A stretch of 64,000 bases of DNA from Aeromicrobium massiliense JC14 (GTDB taxonomy: Bacteria > Actinomycetota > Actinomycetes > Propionibacteriales > Nocardioidaceae), in contig NZ_HE978636.1 in assembly GCF_000312105.1 (NCBI RefSeq), positions 940,841 to 1,004,840 on the forward strand, in the 5' to 3' direction. The position numbers and the translations under genes were made by a program. This document shows positions 1 through 8,133 of this stretch, piece after piece (the first letter of the stretch is position 1; each line of letters begins with the position of its first letter). The notes beneath the pieces were generated by a model. The model was not told where the DNA came from. It was given only the letters and a program-made list of their open reading frames with translations, and searched no databases.

Positions 1-416
1 ACGGCCTGCGGTCGGGCCACGAGGTCGAGGTCGAGATCGACGAGGGCCGCCTGCACCTGTTCGACGTCGAGGCCGTGGGCCCCGCGGACGAGAAGGGCAT
101 GCGCACCGTCCTGGGCACCGTGAACGGGCAGCTGCGCCCGACGCAGGTGCGCGACCGCTCGGTCGAGTCGCAGGTGGCCGCGTCCGAGAAGGCCGATCCG
201 CAGGACCCCAGCCACGTCGCCGTCCCCTTCGCCGGCGCCGTCCACGCGCTGGTCGCCGAGGGCGACACCGTCGAGGCCGGACAGACGCTCGCCACGATCG
301 AGGCGATGAAGATGGAGGCCGGCATCACCGCGCCGCGCGCCGGACGCGTGGCCCGCCTGGCGGTGCGCGAGACGCGGCAGGCCGAGGGCGGCGACCTGCT
401 GCTCGTCCTGGAGTGA
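1..416 (+). CDS. pyc: Pyruvate carboxylase, C-terminal part (5' end outside window)
   Basis: The frame is open from the window edge, so only the last ~137 residues are visible. They hold the tail of the carboxyltransferase/PC-tetramerisation region (GHEVEVEIDEGR, then DEKGMRTVLGTVNGQLRP, typical of pyruvate carboxylase) followed by a biotinyl (BCCP) domain. The biotin-accepting lysine is in EAMKMEAG. Pyruvate carboxylase makes oxaloacetate from pyruvate, ATP and bicarbonate in the cytoplasm to refill the TCA cycle. The NGQ.R linker between the two domains favours pyruvate carboxylase over acetyl- or propionyl-CoA carboxylase alpha subunits, though the biotin carboxylase and main transferase domains are not in view. 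Confidence 0.85.
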   Translation, partial: GLRSGHEVEVEIDEGRLHLFDVEAVGPADEKGMRTVLGTVNGQLRPTQVRDRSVESQVAASEKADPQDPSHVAVPFAGAVHALVAEGDTVEAGQTLATIEAMKMEAGITAPRAGRVARLAVRETRQAEGGDLLLVLE

Positions 417-514
417 GCGCCTCGTCCGTCCGGGTCATGCGCGGCATGGCCCGGACGGGCCATTTCCGGACTCCGGACTGGATCGGCCGGGCGGGCCGCC
501 GATCACCGGTACTA

Positions 515-531
515 CCGTGACGTCGTCACGG
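515..531. promoter_or_regulatory. 17-bp palindrome upstream of the GGDEF gene
   Basis: CCGTGACG and CGTCACGG form perfect 8-bp arms around one central base, 17 bp before the start of the GAF-PAS-GGDEF gene. A -10-like TACTAC lies at 510-515, so the palindrome would cover the transcription start. It resembles a CRP site but has 5 rather than 6 bases between the TGA/TCA half sites. An operator role is inferred from symmetry and position only. Confidence 0.35.
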
Positions 532-548
532 ATGACGGGGGTCGGGCA

Positions 549-2000
549 ATGACGCGGAGCACGGAGGCGGCGATCCAGCGATCGCGCGTCGAGCAGCTGC
601 TGGAGGTGACCCGCGAGATCGTCGCGGGCTCGGACCTCCCCGTGGTGCTCGCGTCCATCGCCCGCGCCATCCGCACCGTCGTCGGGTTCGACGCCGTCGC
701 GATCGCCCTCACCGACGCTGCGGACGACCTCGAGGTCGTGGTCGTGGAGGGCCCGGACGAGCTGCGCCGGCACATGCTCGGTCGGGTCGGACCGCGCGCC
801 GAGTACGACGCGCTCATGGACTCCTGCGAGGCGCGCGGACGCCTGCTGTTCCTCGTCGGCGGCGACGACCCCGAGGTCGGCCTGCCGACCTGGCGCTCCG
901 ACGACGAGGGCTGGTACGCCCGCCGCGCCGACGACCCGCACGCCTGGGGCGTCGACGACGGCCTCTACGCGCCGCTGCGCGACGGCGACGGCGTCCTGAT
1001 CGGCCTGGTCAGCGTCGACCTGCCGGTCTCCGGCCGTGCCCCGGACGACGAGCAGTGCGCGATGCTCGAGCTGCTGGCCCGTCAGGCCGAGCAGAGCATC
1101 GAGGCGCACCGGCGGCTGGCCAAGACCGAGCACAACGAGCGCATCTTCCGCCGCGCGTTCGACTCCTCGCCGTCGCCCGAGGCGGTCGTCGACCCGGCGC
1201 AGCGGCTCACCTACGTGAACCGGCGCTTCGTCCGCGAGCTCGGCGAGGTCGCCGACGTCGCGAGCCTGGCCGCGCTGCTCACCCCGGCGGAGGGCGAGCG
1301 GTGCGTCTCCGAGGTCGTGGCCGAGCTGCTCGCCGAGGGAGCGGAGCGGACGAGCGGTCGGCTCGTCGCCTTCCGCGAGCGTCCCGACGGGGCCCGGGTC
1401 TGGTACCAGGTGCGCGTCCACGCGGTGCTCGACCAGGCCGGACGCGCCTACCGGGCGATCTGCTCCTTCGCCGACATCACCGCCGAGCGCGAGACCCAGG
1501 CCTGGCACGAGCGCGCGGCGGCCCACGACCCGCTCACCGGACTGCTCAACCGCCGCGGCGGCGCCCACGCCGTGGCCGAGCTGCTCACCCGCGCCGACGA
1601 GGGCGTGCTGGGCGTGCTCGCCTGCGACCTGGACGGCTTCAAGGCGCTCAACGACGAGTACGGCCACGGCTTCGGCGACGACGTGCTGGTCGCCCTGGCC
1701 CCGCGGCTGCGCGCCGTGGCCGGCGACGACGCCGTGGTGATGCGCCAGGGCGGCGACGAGTTCGCGGTGCTGGCCCTGCTGCCCGACGAGGACGGGGTCG
1801 CGGCCCTCGCCGACCGTATGGTGTCGGCGTTCGCCGACCCGGTGCGGGTCGGCTCGGTCGCGGCCGAGCTCGGCGTCAGCGTGGGGGCCACGTCGGCGCC
1901 CGTGCACGCCCGCCCGACCGTGAGCGAGCTGCTCGACACGGCCGACGCGGCCCTGCTGCGCGCCAAGCGGGCGGGCAAGGCCCGCTTCGAGCTCGCCTGA
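549..2000 (+). CDS. GAF-PAS-GGDEF diguanylate cyclase
   Basis: 483 aa, no membrane segment, so a cytoplasmic sensor. An N-terminal GAF-like region (about 10-175) is followed by a PAS domain (about 195-320, [22 protein letters not shown]) and a GGDEF domain (about 325-480) with [12 protein letters not shown] and an intact GGDEF at 401-405. Such enzymes make cyclic di-GMP from two GTP. The RxxD inhibitory site normally 5 residues before GGDEF is absent ([11 protein letters not shown] instead), so product inhibition may be missing. The ATG follows GGGGTCGGGCA. Signal sensed by GAF/PAS is unknown. Convergent with the acyl-CoA synthetase. Confidence 0.9.
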   Translation: MTRSTEAAIQRSRVEQLLEVTREIVAGSDLPVVLASIARAIRTVVGFDAVAIALTDAADDLEVVVVEGPDELRRHMLGRVGPRAEYDALMDSCEARGRLLFLVGGDDPEVGLPTWRSDDEGWYARRADDPHAWGVDDGLYAPLRDGDGVLIGLVSVDLPVSGRAPDDEQCAMLELLARQAEQSIEAHRRLAKTEHNERIFRRAFDSSPSPEAVVDPAQRLTYVNRRFVRELGEVADVASLAALLTPAEGERCVSEVVAELLAEGAERTSGRLVAFRERPDGARVWYQVRVHAVLDQAGRAYRAICSFADITAERETQAWHERAAAHDPLTGLLNRRGGAHAVAELLTRADEGVLGVLACDLDGFKALNDEYGHGFGDDVLVALAPRLRAVAGDDAVVMRQGGDEFAVLALLPDEDGVAALADRMVSAFADPVRVGSVAAELGVSVGATSAPVHARPTVSELLDTADAALLRAKRAGKARFELA

Positions 2001-2050
2001 CGGGCCTCGACCGGCTCGGCCAGCGGGAGCGGCCCCGCTCGCCCCGCTCC

Positions 2051-2066
2051 CCGAGCCTGTCGAGGG
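2051..2066. repeat. Short intergenic repeat (GAGCCTGTCGA family), copy 1
   Basis: CCGAGCCTGTCGAGGG lies between two convergent genes. The same GAGCCTGTCGA / TCGACAGGCTC core recurs at 4571-4592 (inverted) and near 52083-52096, always just after gene ends. The core is common in actinobacterial intergenic regions; here it may be part of a transcription terminator or a REP-like element. Confidence 0.5.
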
Positions 2067-2074
2067 GACGCCGC

Positions 2075-3610
2075 TCAGTGGACCTGGCGCTCGTGGCCCT
2101 CCCAGAACGGCTGGCGCAGCTTGAACTTCTGCAGCTTGCCGGTGGCCGTGCGCTCCAGGGCGTCGCGCAGCTCGATGCGCTTGGGGCACTTGTAGCCGGC
2201 CAGGTGCTGGCGGGTGTGGGCGATGAGGGCGGCGTCGTCGACCGGTTCGGCGTCGGGGTCGAGCACGACGAGCGCGGTCACCAGCTCGCCCCACTTCTCG
2301 TCGGGGATGCCGATGACGGCGACCTCCTGCACCGACGGGTGGAGCATGAGCGCGTCCTCGACCTCGATCGACGAGACGTTCTCGCCGCCGGTGATGATGA
2401 CGTCCTTCTTGCGGTCGGCGATCGTCAGGTAGCCGTCCTCGAACGTGCCGCCGTCGCCGGTGTGGAACCAGCCGCCGGCCTGAGCCTCGGCGGTCGCCTC
2501 CGGGTTCTCCCAGTACGCCTCCAGGTTGTGGTTGCTCTGTGCCAGCACCTCGCCGGAGTCATCGACCATGACCCGGACGCCGACAGCCGGCGCCCCCGCG
2601 CGTCCGAGCAGGCGGGCCTGGGCCATCGGCTCGAGGTCGTCCCACTCCTCGCGCATGCGGCTCATGGTGAGCAGCGGCGCGGTCTCGGTGAGGCCGTAGA
2701 TCTGGATGAACTCCCAGCCCAGGTCGGCGCGGACCTGCTCGATCGTGCGCGTGGGCGGAGGCGCGCCGGCCACGACGATGCGCACGCGGTCGCGACCGGG
2801 GACCTCGCCGTCCCAGTCCTTGGCCGCGGCGAGCACGGACGCGACGACGGCCGGCGCCGCGCACAGGTAGGTGACGCCGTGCTGCTCGATGCGGCGCAGG
2901 ATCTCGGCGCCGTCGATCTGCCGGATGACGACGTGCGTCACGCCCATGCCCGTGGCGCTGAACGGCTGGCCCCAGCCGTTGGCGTGGAACATCGGCAGGG
3001 TGTGCAGCAGGACGTCGCGGTCGTTCACGCCGAGCTGCCAGCCGAACACGGTCGCGTTGACCCACAGGTTGCGGTGCGTCATCTGCACGCCCTTGGGCCG
3101 CGCGGTGGTGCCGGACGTGTAGTTGATCGTCGCCGTCGCGGACTCGTCCGGCTCCCACGGGCGCGGCTCGGTGCTCGGGCCCCAGATGCGGTCGTCGTCC
3201 TCGCCGAGCACGAACACGTGCCGGGCGGTCACCCCCTCGTCGAGCAGGTGCCGCACCGCCGGGTCGACGAGCAGCACCTCGGCGCCGGAGTGCTCGACGA
3301 TGTACTTCACCTCCGGCGCGGCCAGGCGGAAGTTCACGGGTACGAGCACGCGCCCCCAGCCCGAGACGCCGAAGAAGCTGGTGAGCAGCCGGGCGGAGTT
3401 GTGCGACACGACCGCGACCCGGCCGCCGACCGGCACTCCGAGCTCGTCCAGCGTCGCGGCCTGCCGCCGGGCCCGGCGGCCCATCTCGGCGTAGGTGATC
3501 TCGCCCCAGGAGTCGGCGGGCTGGTCGGGCTCGTCGACGACGGCCACGCGGTCGGGGTAGACGGTGGTGGCGCGGTCGAGGAAGTCGCGGACGGTGAACG
3601 GGAAGAACAT
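2075..3610 (-). CDS. AMP-dependent acyl-CoA synthetase (long-chain fatty acid-CoA ligase family)
   Basis: 511 aa, ANL superfamily. Visible motifs: nucleotide loop [15 protein letters not shown]5 GLTETAPL, A7 HTGDGG, hinge [18 protein letters not shown] and the C-terminal catalytic lysine in TATGKLQKF. It activates a carboxylic acid to the acyl-adenylate and then to the CoA thioester. The ATG is preceded by GGAGGCAGC. It is transcribed away from a GAF-LuxR regulator over a 97-bp gap with a CRP-like site, which suggests local regulation. Substrate chain length cannot be read from the sequence. Confidence 0.9.
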   Translation of the reverse strand: MFFPFTVRDFLDRATTVYPDRVAVVDEPDQPADSWGEITYAEMGRRARRQAATLDELGVPVGGRVAVVSHNSARLLTSFFGVSGWGRVLVPVNFRLAAPEVKYIVEHSGAEVLLVDPAVRHLLDEGVTARHVFVLGEDDDRIWGPSTEPRPWEPDESATATINYTSGTTARPKGVQMTHRNLWVNATVFGWQLGVNDRDVLLHTLPMFHANGWGQPFSATGMGVTHVVIRQIDGAEILRRIEQHGVTYLCAAPAVVASVLAAAKDWDGEVPGRDRVRIVVAGAPPPTRTIEQVRADLGWEFIQIYGLTETAPLLTMSRMREEWDDLEPMAQARLLGRAGAPAVGVRVMVDDSGEVLAQSNHNLEAYWENPEATAEAQAGGWFHTGDGGTFEDGYLTIADRKKDVIITGGENVSSIEVEDALMLHPSVQEVAVIGIPDEKWGELVTALVVLDPDAEPVDDAALIAHTRQHLAGYKCPKRIELRDALERTATGKLQKFKLRQPFWEGHERQVH

Positions 3611-3638
3611 GCTGCCTCCGGTCGGTGCGGGATCGGCC

Positions 3639-3654
3639 TGTGACGGCGGTCACG
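3639..3654. promoter_or_regulatory. CRP/GlxR-like binding site
   Basis: TGTGACGGCGGTCACG matches the CRP-family consensus TGTGA-N6-TCACA at 9 of 10 fixed positions. It lies between the divergent acyl-CoA synthetase and LuxR genes. A -10-like TACTAT (3655-3660) abuts it on the plus strand, so the site overlaps the -35 region of the regulator promoter. Known actinobacterial Crp/GlxR proteins use this consensus; binding here is inferred. Confidence 0.5.
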
Positions 3655-3707
3655 TACTATTCAGCCAGTCGTCCCCGACCCCTGCCACCCCCGGAAGGGT
3701 GTGAACC

Positions 3708-4535
3708 GTGGTGCCGTCCGCCCCTGCCGACCGCGACGCCGACGCGCTGCGCACCTGCCTGCGCGGGCTGCGCGCCGACCTGCCCGTGCCGCTGTTCTTC
3801 GCCGGGCTCGGCGACGAGGAGGCGGCCGTCCAGACCGAGCTGCTGGGCCAGCGAACGTCCGGTCTGCGCAACCTGCGGGTGCGGCGCGGCTCGGGGCTCG
3901 GTGGGCGGGCTCTGGCCGAGGGACGTCCGGCGGCGGTGCGCGACTACCGCACCGCGCGGGGCATCACCCACGAGTACGACCGGCCGGTGCTGGGCGAGGG
4001 CGTGACGTCGATCCTGGTCGCCCCGGTCGTGGTCACGGGCACCGTGCGCGGCCTCGTGTACTGCGGCTCCCGCGGGACCGAGACGCTGGGCGACGCGGCC
4101 CTGCGGGTCGTGGCGCCGCACGTCCGCCGGCTGGCCGAGGAGATCCGTGTCCGCGACGAGGTCGACCGCCGGGTCGAGGCGGCGGCGGCCTGGACGCGCG
4201 AGCGCGACCCCCAGGAGGTGGCCTCGCTGCGCGAGCTGCTCGCCGAGCTGCGCACCATCGCGTCCGGGGTGGACGACCCGGCCCTGCGCGAGCGGCTCGA
4301 CGGGCTCGGCGACCGGCTGGTGCCGTCCACGCCCGAGCAGCGGGTGCTGACGCGCCGCGAGCTGGACGTCCTCGGGCTGGTCGCGCTGGGGTGCGGCAAC
4401 GCCGAGGTGGCCCACCGGCTCGACCTGGGCGTGGAGACCGTCCGCAGCTACCTGCGCAACGCGATGCGCAAGCTCGACGCGCACTCGCGGCTCGAGGCGG
4501 TCACCGCCGCCCGCCGCCGCGGCGAGCTGCTCTAG
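3708..4535 (+). CDS. GAF-domain LuxR-family transcriptional regulator
   Basis: 275 aa. The N-terminal ~165 residues look like a GAF domain (RRGSGLGGRALAEGRPAAVRDY, then GVTSILVAPVVVTGTVRGLVYCGSR). The last ~65 residues are a LuxR-type helix-turn-helix (LTRRELDVLGLVALGCGNAEVAHRLDLGVETVRSYLRNAMRKL). No receiver domain is present, so it probably responds to a ligand in the GAF domain. The GTG start follows GGAAGGG at 3693-3699. Divergence from the acyl-CoA synthetase makes that gene its likeliest target; this is inferred. Confidence 0.85.
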   Translation: MVPSAPADRDADALRTCLRGLRADLPVPLFFAGLGDEEAAVQTELLGQRTSGLRNLRVRRGSGLGGRALAEGRPAAVRDYRTARGITHEYDRPVLGEGVTSILVAPVVVTGTVRGLVYCGSRGTETLGDAALRVVAPHVRRLAEEIRVRDEVDRRVEAAAAWTRERDPQEVASLRELLAELRTIASGVDDPALRERLDGLGDRLVPSTPEQRVLTRRELDVLGLVALGCGNAEVAHRLDLGVETVRSYLRNAMRKLDAHSRLEAVTAARRRGELL

Positions 4536-4547
4536 GCATACCCCCGC

Positions 4548-4614
4548 TCCTCGAGCGTGTCGAAAGGGTCCCTTCGACAGGCTCAGGGACCGGGCGCAGG
4601 CTCAGGGACCGGGC
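4548..4614. repeat. Inverted and direct intergenic repeats (GAGCCTGTCGA family), copies 2-3
   Basis: Just after the LuxR gene, TCGAGCGTGTCGAAAGG (from 4551) and the opposed CCTTCGACAGGCTCAGG (from 4571) can pair as a hairpin, and the 18-bp unit CAGGCTCAGGGACCGGGC is then repeated directly at 4578-4595 and 4597-4614. The hairpin may end LuxR transcription. The 4536-4777 gap holds nothing else I can identify except the promoter region of the next gene. Confidence 0.5.
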
Positions 4615-4777
4615 CGCTCAGGTCCGCGCGCCGGGCGCCGACGGGAGGACGGTCACGGTCGCGTCTTTCCGCATTCCGCCACGGCAGGGGAGGGGTCACG
4701 ACTATCGTCGAGCCGCTCGGACCCGCTTGATCTCGGGACGCGCAGCTGTCCGTCCCAAGACCCACACGGGGGAACCG

Positions 4778-6640
4778 ATGAACCGTCCCATCCTGCGCTG
4801 GCTGTCCGCCACCGCCCTGAGCGGCCTGGTCGCGGCCACGCTGGTCGCACCGATGAGCGCCGCGTCCGCCGCGCCCGCCCCGGCCGCCTTCTGCGCCGAC
4901 GGCAGCCAGCCGATGGTCACCCAGGACGAGGCCGTCGCGTTCCCCGAGGGCGAGCCGGTCACCGGCCTCACCGTCGTGAAGGGCACGCAGCCCGTCGGGT
5001 TCACCGGCGAGTACGTCGGCCACGTCGCGGACGCGCTCGGCAAGGGCGTCGACATGCTGCTGTTCGAGCTCTCCGGAGCCGGCATCGACACGGGCAACCC
5101 GCGTGCCGGCATCTGGGCCGGCATGTCCGGCTCGCCCGTCTACGCGCAGGACGGCCGGCTCATCGGCGCCGTCGCGTACGGCCTGACCGGTGACAACCTG
5201 CCGATCGCCGGCGTCACGCCCGCCGAGTACATGAAGCAGACCGGCGTCGACCGCAGCGCCCCGGCGCGCGTCGCGCTGACCCGCTCGGCCCTGTCCGGCG
5301 CCTCCGCCGCCACCGAGCGCCAGCTGGCCGGCACCAGCCTGCCGAAGCTCAAGACCCGCAAGGTCGTCGCCGGCGGCGCCAAGGGCAACGCCCTGGCCAA
5401 CCGCACGCTGAAGCGCGTGCCGGGCACGTCCGCCACCGCGCGGGCCGCTCGCGCGGGCGGCTTCGCCTCGGTCGCCGCCCCGACGGTCATCAACGACCCG
5501 CTCGTCGCGGGCGGCAACGTCGCCATCGGCTACTCCACGGGCGACCTGTTCTCCGGCGGCGTCGGCACCGTCACGGCGATCTGCGGCTCCACGGTGTGGG
5601 CGTTCGGCCACGCGATGGACTTCGCCGGCGAGACGCAGCTGTCGATCCACAACGCCTCGGCCGCGCTGATCGTCCCGGACTCCACCGGCACCACCGGCTC
5701 GTTCAAGCAGGTCTCGCAGGTCGGCCAGCAGATCGGCACCGTCAACTACGACGGCTACGGCGCCCTGCGCGGCCAGATCGGCCGGGTCTCCGGCTTCCCG
5801 GTCACGACGAACGTCCTCAACGCCGCCGGCAAGCGCATCGACACGTACGCGGGCACCGTCGTCAACCAGGACATGGCTCCCTTCGCCGCCGCCTACGCGC
5901 CGGCGTTCGCCGCCGTCGACACCCTCGACAACTCCGGCACGGGCACCGTCCGGCTGGTCTGGCGCATCAACTACACGGTCCGTGGCGGCCGTGCGGGCAG
6001 CCTGATCAACACCGACGTGTACTCCGCCCGCGGCGGCGAGCTCGGCGACTACCTGGCCACCGGCATCGGCAACGACGTCGCGAGCCTGATGGGCACCGAC
6101 CTGGCCGACGTGACCATCACCTCGGTGACGTCGCACCTGACGCTGCAGAGCGCGAAGTCGGTCACCTACCGTCACGCCGGCGCGCAGCGCTGGACCGGCG
6201 GGAAGTGGGTCTGGGCGAACGGCACCACCGTCAAGAAGGGCCAGACGATCCACGTCCGCCCGGTCTACCGCCAGTACGTCAACGGACGCCCGCAGGGCAC
6301 AAGCGTCGGCACCGCTCGCGCGTTCGCCATCTCCAAGACGGCCCGCGGCACCGTGAAGGTCACCTACGCGGCCAAGTCCCAGCAGGTCCCCGAGGGCTGC
6401 GAGATGGACGAGGAAGGCGACATCTGGTGCGACGACGAGTTCGGCGAGGAGGAGGAGCCGCGCACGTTCGCCCAGCTCCTCAAGCAGCTGGACGCGCTCG
6501 TCCCGTCGACCCACGGCGTGGTCAACGTCAGCTGGAAGTGGAAGAGCAAGCGCGCCAAGGGCGTCAAGGAGCGCGAGGGCTACTCCGTGGCTCCCGGCGC
6601 GATCACCGGCACCTACACCGCCGGCATCCGGGTCCGCTGA
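4778..6640 (+). CDS. Secreted SpoIVB-type (family S55) serine peptidase-like protein
   Basis: 620 aa from the ATG at 4778. Residues 1-37 are a Sec signal peptide (ending SAASAAPAPA). The S55 hallmarks are GMSGSPVY at 115-122 and FGHAMDF with His278. The serine motif precedes the histidine motif, the reverse of Bacillus SpoIVB; this order also occurs in other secreted bacterial S55-like proteins. The C-terminal third is beta-rich and carries an acidic insert near 545-565 (PEGCEMDEEGD, EEEEP) with two cysteines. The target is unknown and proteolysis is inferred from motifs. A strong terminator follows. Confidence 0.75.
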   Translation: MNRPILRWLSATALSGLVAATLVAPMSAASAAPAPAAFCADGSQPMVTQDEAVAFPEGEPVTGLTVVKGTQPVGFTGEYVGHVADALGKGVDMLLFELSGAGIDTGNPRAGIWAGMSGSPVYAQDGRLIGAVAYGLTGDNLPIAGVTPAEYMKQTGVDRSAPARVALTRSALSGASAATERQLAGTSLPKLKTRKVVAGGAKGNALANRTLKRVPGTSATARAARAGGFASVAAPTVINDPLVAGGNVAIGYSTGDLFSGGVGTVTAICGSTVWAFGHAMDFAGETQLSIHNASAALIVPDSTGTTGSFKQVSQVGQQIGTVNYDGYGALRGQIGRVSGFPVTTNVLNAAGKRIDTYAGTVVNQDMAPFAAAYAPAFAAVDTLDNSGTGTVRLVWRINYTVRGGRAGSLINTDVYSARGGELGDYLATGIGNDVASLMGTDLADVTITSVTSHLTLQSAKSVTYRHAGAQRWTGGKWVWANGTTVKKGQTIHVRPVYRQYVNGRPQGTSVGTARAFAISKTARGTVKVTYAAKSQQVPEGCEMDEEGDIWCDDEFGEEEEPRTFAQLLKQLDALVPSTHGVVNVSWKWKSKRAKGVKEREGYSVAPGAITGTYTAGIRVR

Positions 6641-6674
6641 CCCGAGCCTGACGCGGGCGACGAGCCCGGACGCG

Positions 6675-6708
6675 ACGACGCCCCCGACCACCAGGTCGGG
6701 GGCGTCGT
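6675..6708. terminator. Bidirectional intrinsic terminator
   Basis: A perfect 15-bp stem (6675-6689 with 6694-6708) closed by the loop ACCA, with no clear U-tract. It sits between the convergent S55 peptidase and 3-hydroxyacyl-CoA dehydrogenase genes and could serve both. Confidence 0.85.
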
Positions 6709-6715
6709 GCTGTGC

Positions 6716-7582
6716 TCAGTAGGCGTAGAAGCCGTGGCCGCTCTTCTTGCCGAGCAGGCCGGCGTCGACCATGCGGTCGAGCAGCGGCGGCGGCGAGTAC
6801 AGCGGCTCCTTGAACTCGTCGTACATCGAGACGCCGATGGCGCGGATCGTGTCCAGGCCGATGAGGTCGCTCAGCGCCAGCGGGCCCATCGGGTGGCCGC
6901 AGCCGAGCACCATGCCCTTGTCGATGTCCTCGGCCGAGGCGTAGCCCGCCTCGTACATGCGGATGGCCGAGAGCAGGTAGGGCACCAGCAGGCTGTTGAC
7001 CACGAAGCCGGCGCGGTCCGTGGCCTCGATCGGCTGCTTGCCGAGCTTCTCGGTGACGAAGTGCTGCATGCGCGCCTTGGTCGACTCGCCCGTGGTGAGC
7101 GAGGGGATGAGCTCGACGAGCTGCATGACCGGAGCGGGGTTGAAGAAGTGCACCCCCATCACGCGGTCGGCGCGGCCCGAGACGGCGCCGAGCTTCACGA
7201 TCGGGATGGACGAGGTGTTGGACGTCAGCACGGCGTCGTCCTGCTCCAGGATCGTGCCCAGGCGCTCGAACAGGCCGAGCTTGACGTCCTCGCGCTCGGA
7301 CGCGGCCTCGACGACGAGGTCGCGGTCGGCCAGGCGCTCCAGCTCGGTGGTGAAGACGATGCGCCCGAGCGTCGCGTCGACGTCCTCGGCGCTGATCTTG
7401 CCGCGCTTCTCGGCCTTGCGCAGCGAGCCCTCGACCCGCTCGCGGGCCGCCTGGGCGGCGTCCTCGGTGACCTCGACGACGATCGTCGACAGCCCGGCGC
7501 GTGCCGTGACCTCCGTGATGCCCGAGCCCATCAGTCCGCCGCCGATCACGCCGACCTTCTCGATGTGGTCGAAGTCCGTCAT
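6716..7582 (-). CDS. 3-hydroxyacyl-CoA (3-hydroxybutyryl-CoA) dehydrogenase
   Basis: 288 aa, the usual length for stand-alone FadB2/Hbd enzymes. The N-terminal Rossmann motif is VGVIGGGLMGSG, and the catalytic His motif is GVHFFNPAPVMQLVEL. The C-terminal helical dimerisation domain contains GPLALSDLIGLDTI. It interconverts 3-hydroxyacyl-CoA and 3-oxoacyl-CoA with NAD(P) in fatty-acid oxidation or butanoate metabolism. The ATG is preceded by GAGGGAGGCACG. No hydratase gene is adjacent, so its pathway is not given by context. Confidence 0.9.
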   Translation of the reverse strand: MTDFDHIEKVGVIGGGLMGSGITEVTARAGLSTIVVEVTEDAAQAARERVEGSLRKAEKRGKISAEDVDATLGRIVFTTELERLADRDLVVEAASEREDVKLGLFERLGTILEQDDAVLTSNTSSIPIVKLGAVSGRADRVMGVHFFNPAPVMQLVELIPSLTTGESTKARMQHFVTEKLGKQPIEATDRAGFVVNSLLVPYLLSAIRMYEAGYASAEDIDKGMVLGCGHPMGPLALSDLIGLDTIRAIGVSMYDEFKEPLYSPPPLLDRMVDAGLLGKKSGHGFYAY

Positions 7583-7686
7583 CGTGCCTCCCTCGCAGGT
7601 TCCTAGGACGTCACAGTAATTGGCCTCACCCAGCGTCCTCGGCGTGGGTCCGGCGGCCGTCCGGCGTGACGTGGTGGGATGTGGCC

Positions 7687-8082
7687 ATGCACGTCCGTCC
7701 CCTCCTGCTCGCCGCGGTCCTGGCGCTCGGCACCGCCGGCTGCGGCCTCGTCCCCGGCGACCTCGGCGGTGGCGACGACACTCCCGTGGCTCCCGGCGAC
7801 CAGGCGTCGCCCGTGCCCGAGGCGCTGGTCTCGATGACGTGCGGCGCCCCCGAGTCCGGCGTCGTCGCGGTGCGCGGCGTGCTGAGCAACGCCGGGACGA
7901 AGGCCGTCCGCTACCAGGTGACCGCCTTCGCCGACGTGGCCGACGGCCAGTCCCGCGGCGCTCGCGTGGCCGTGGTCGGCCCGGTCGCCGGCGGCGCCAC
8001 CGCCGAGTTCACCGTCGAGGGCGTGCCCACCACCGTCGCGCAGCCCGACTGCCGCGCGCAGGTGCTCAAGCTGCCCGAGTAG
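7687..8082 (+). CDS. Small lipoprotein of unknown function
   Basis: 131 aa from the ATG at 7687. Residues 1-18 form a lipoprotein signal peptide with lipobox LGTAGC. The remainder is a single beta-rich domain (SMTCGAPESGVVAVRGVLSNAGTKAVRYQVTAFAD) with two cysteines that could form a disulphide, resembling small FxLYD/immunoglobulin-like extracellular folds. A GTG at 7666 is in frame but would put a polar stretch before the signal peptide, so it was not used. Probably anchored on the outer face of the membrane. No function can be assigned. Confidence 0.7.
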   Translation: MHVRPLLLAAVLALGTAGCGLVPGDLGGGDDTPVAPGDQASPVPEALVSMTCGAPESGVVAVRGVLSNAGTKAVRYQVTAFADVADGQSRGARVAVVGPVAGGATAEFTVEGVPTTVAQPDCRAQVLKLPE

Positions 8083-8086
8083 ACGA

Positions 8087-8122
8087 CGACGCCCCGCCGG
8101 GCCGGGGCCGGGCGGGGCGTCG
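8087..8122. terminator. Bidirectional intrinsic terminator
   Basis: A 12-bp GC-rich stem (CGACGCCCCGCC at 8087-8098 with GGCGGGGCGTCG at 8111-8122) lies between the convergent lipoprotein and ferredoxin reductase genes. Confidence 0.8.
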
Positions 8123-8133
8123 CGTCGGGTGCG

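Noticed and set aside
515-531. Reading the 17-bp palindrome as a full CRP site
   Set aside because: Half sites are one base too close (5 instead of 6 between TGA and TCA); kept only as a generic palindrome.
435-2294. Minus-strand frame spanning the GGDEF gene
   Set aside because: Antisense of a clear GAF-PAS-GGDEF protein; no domain and no start site support.
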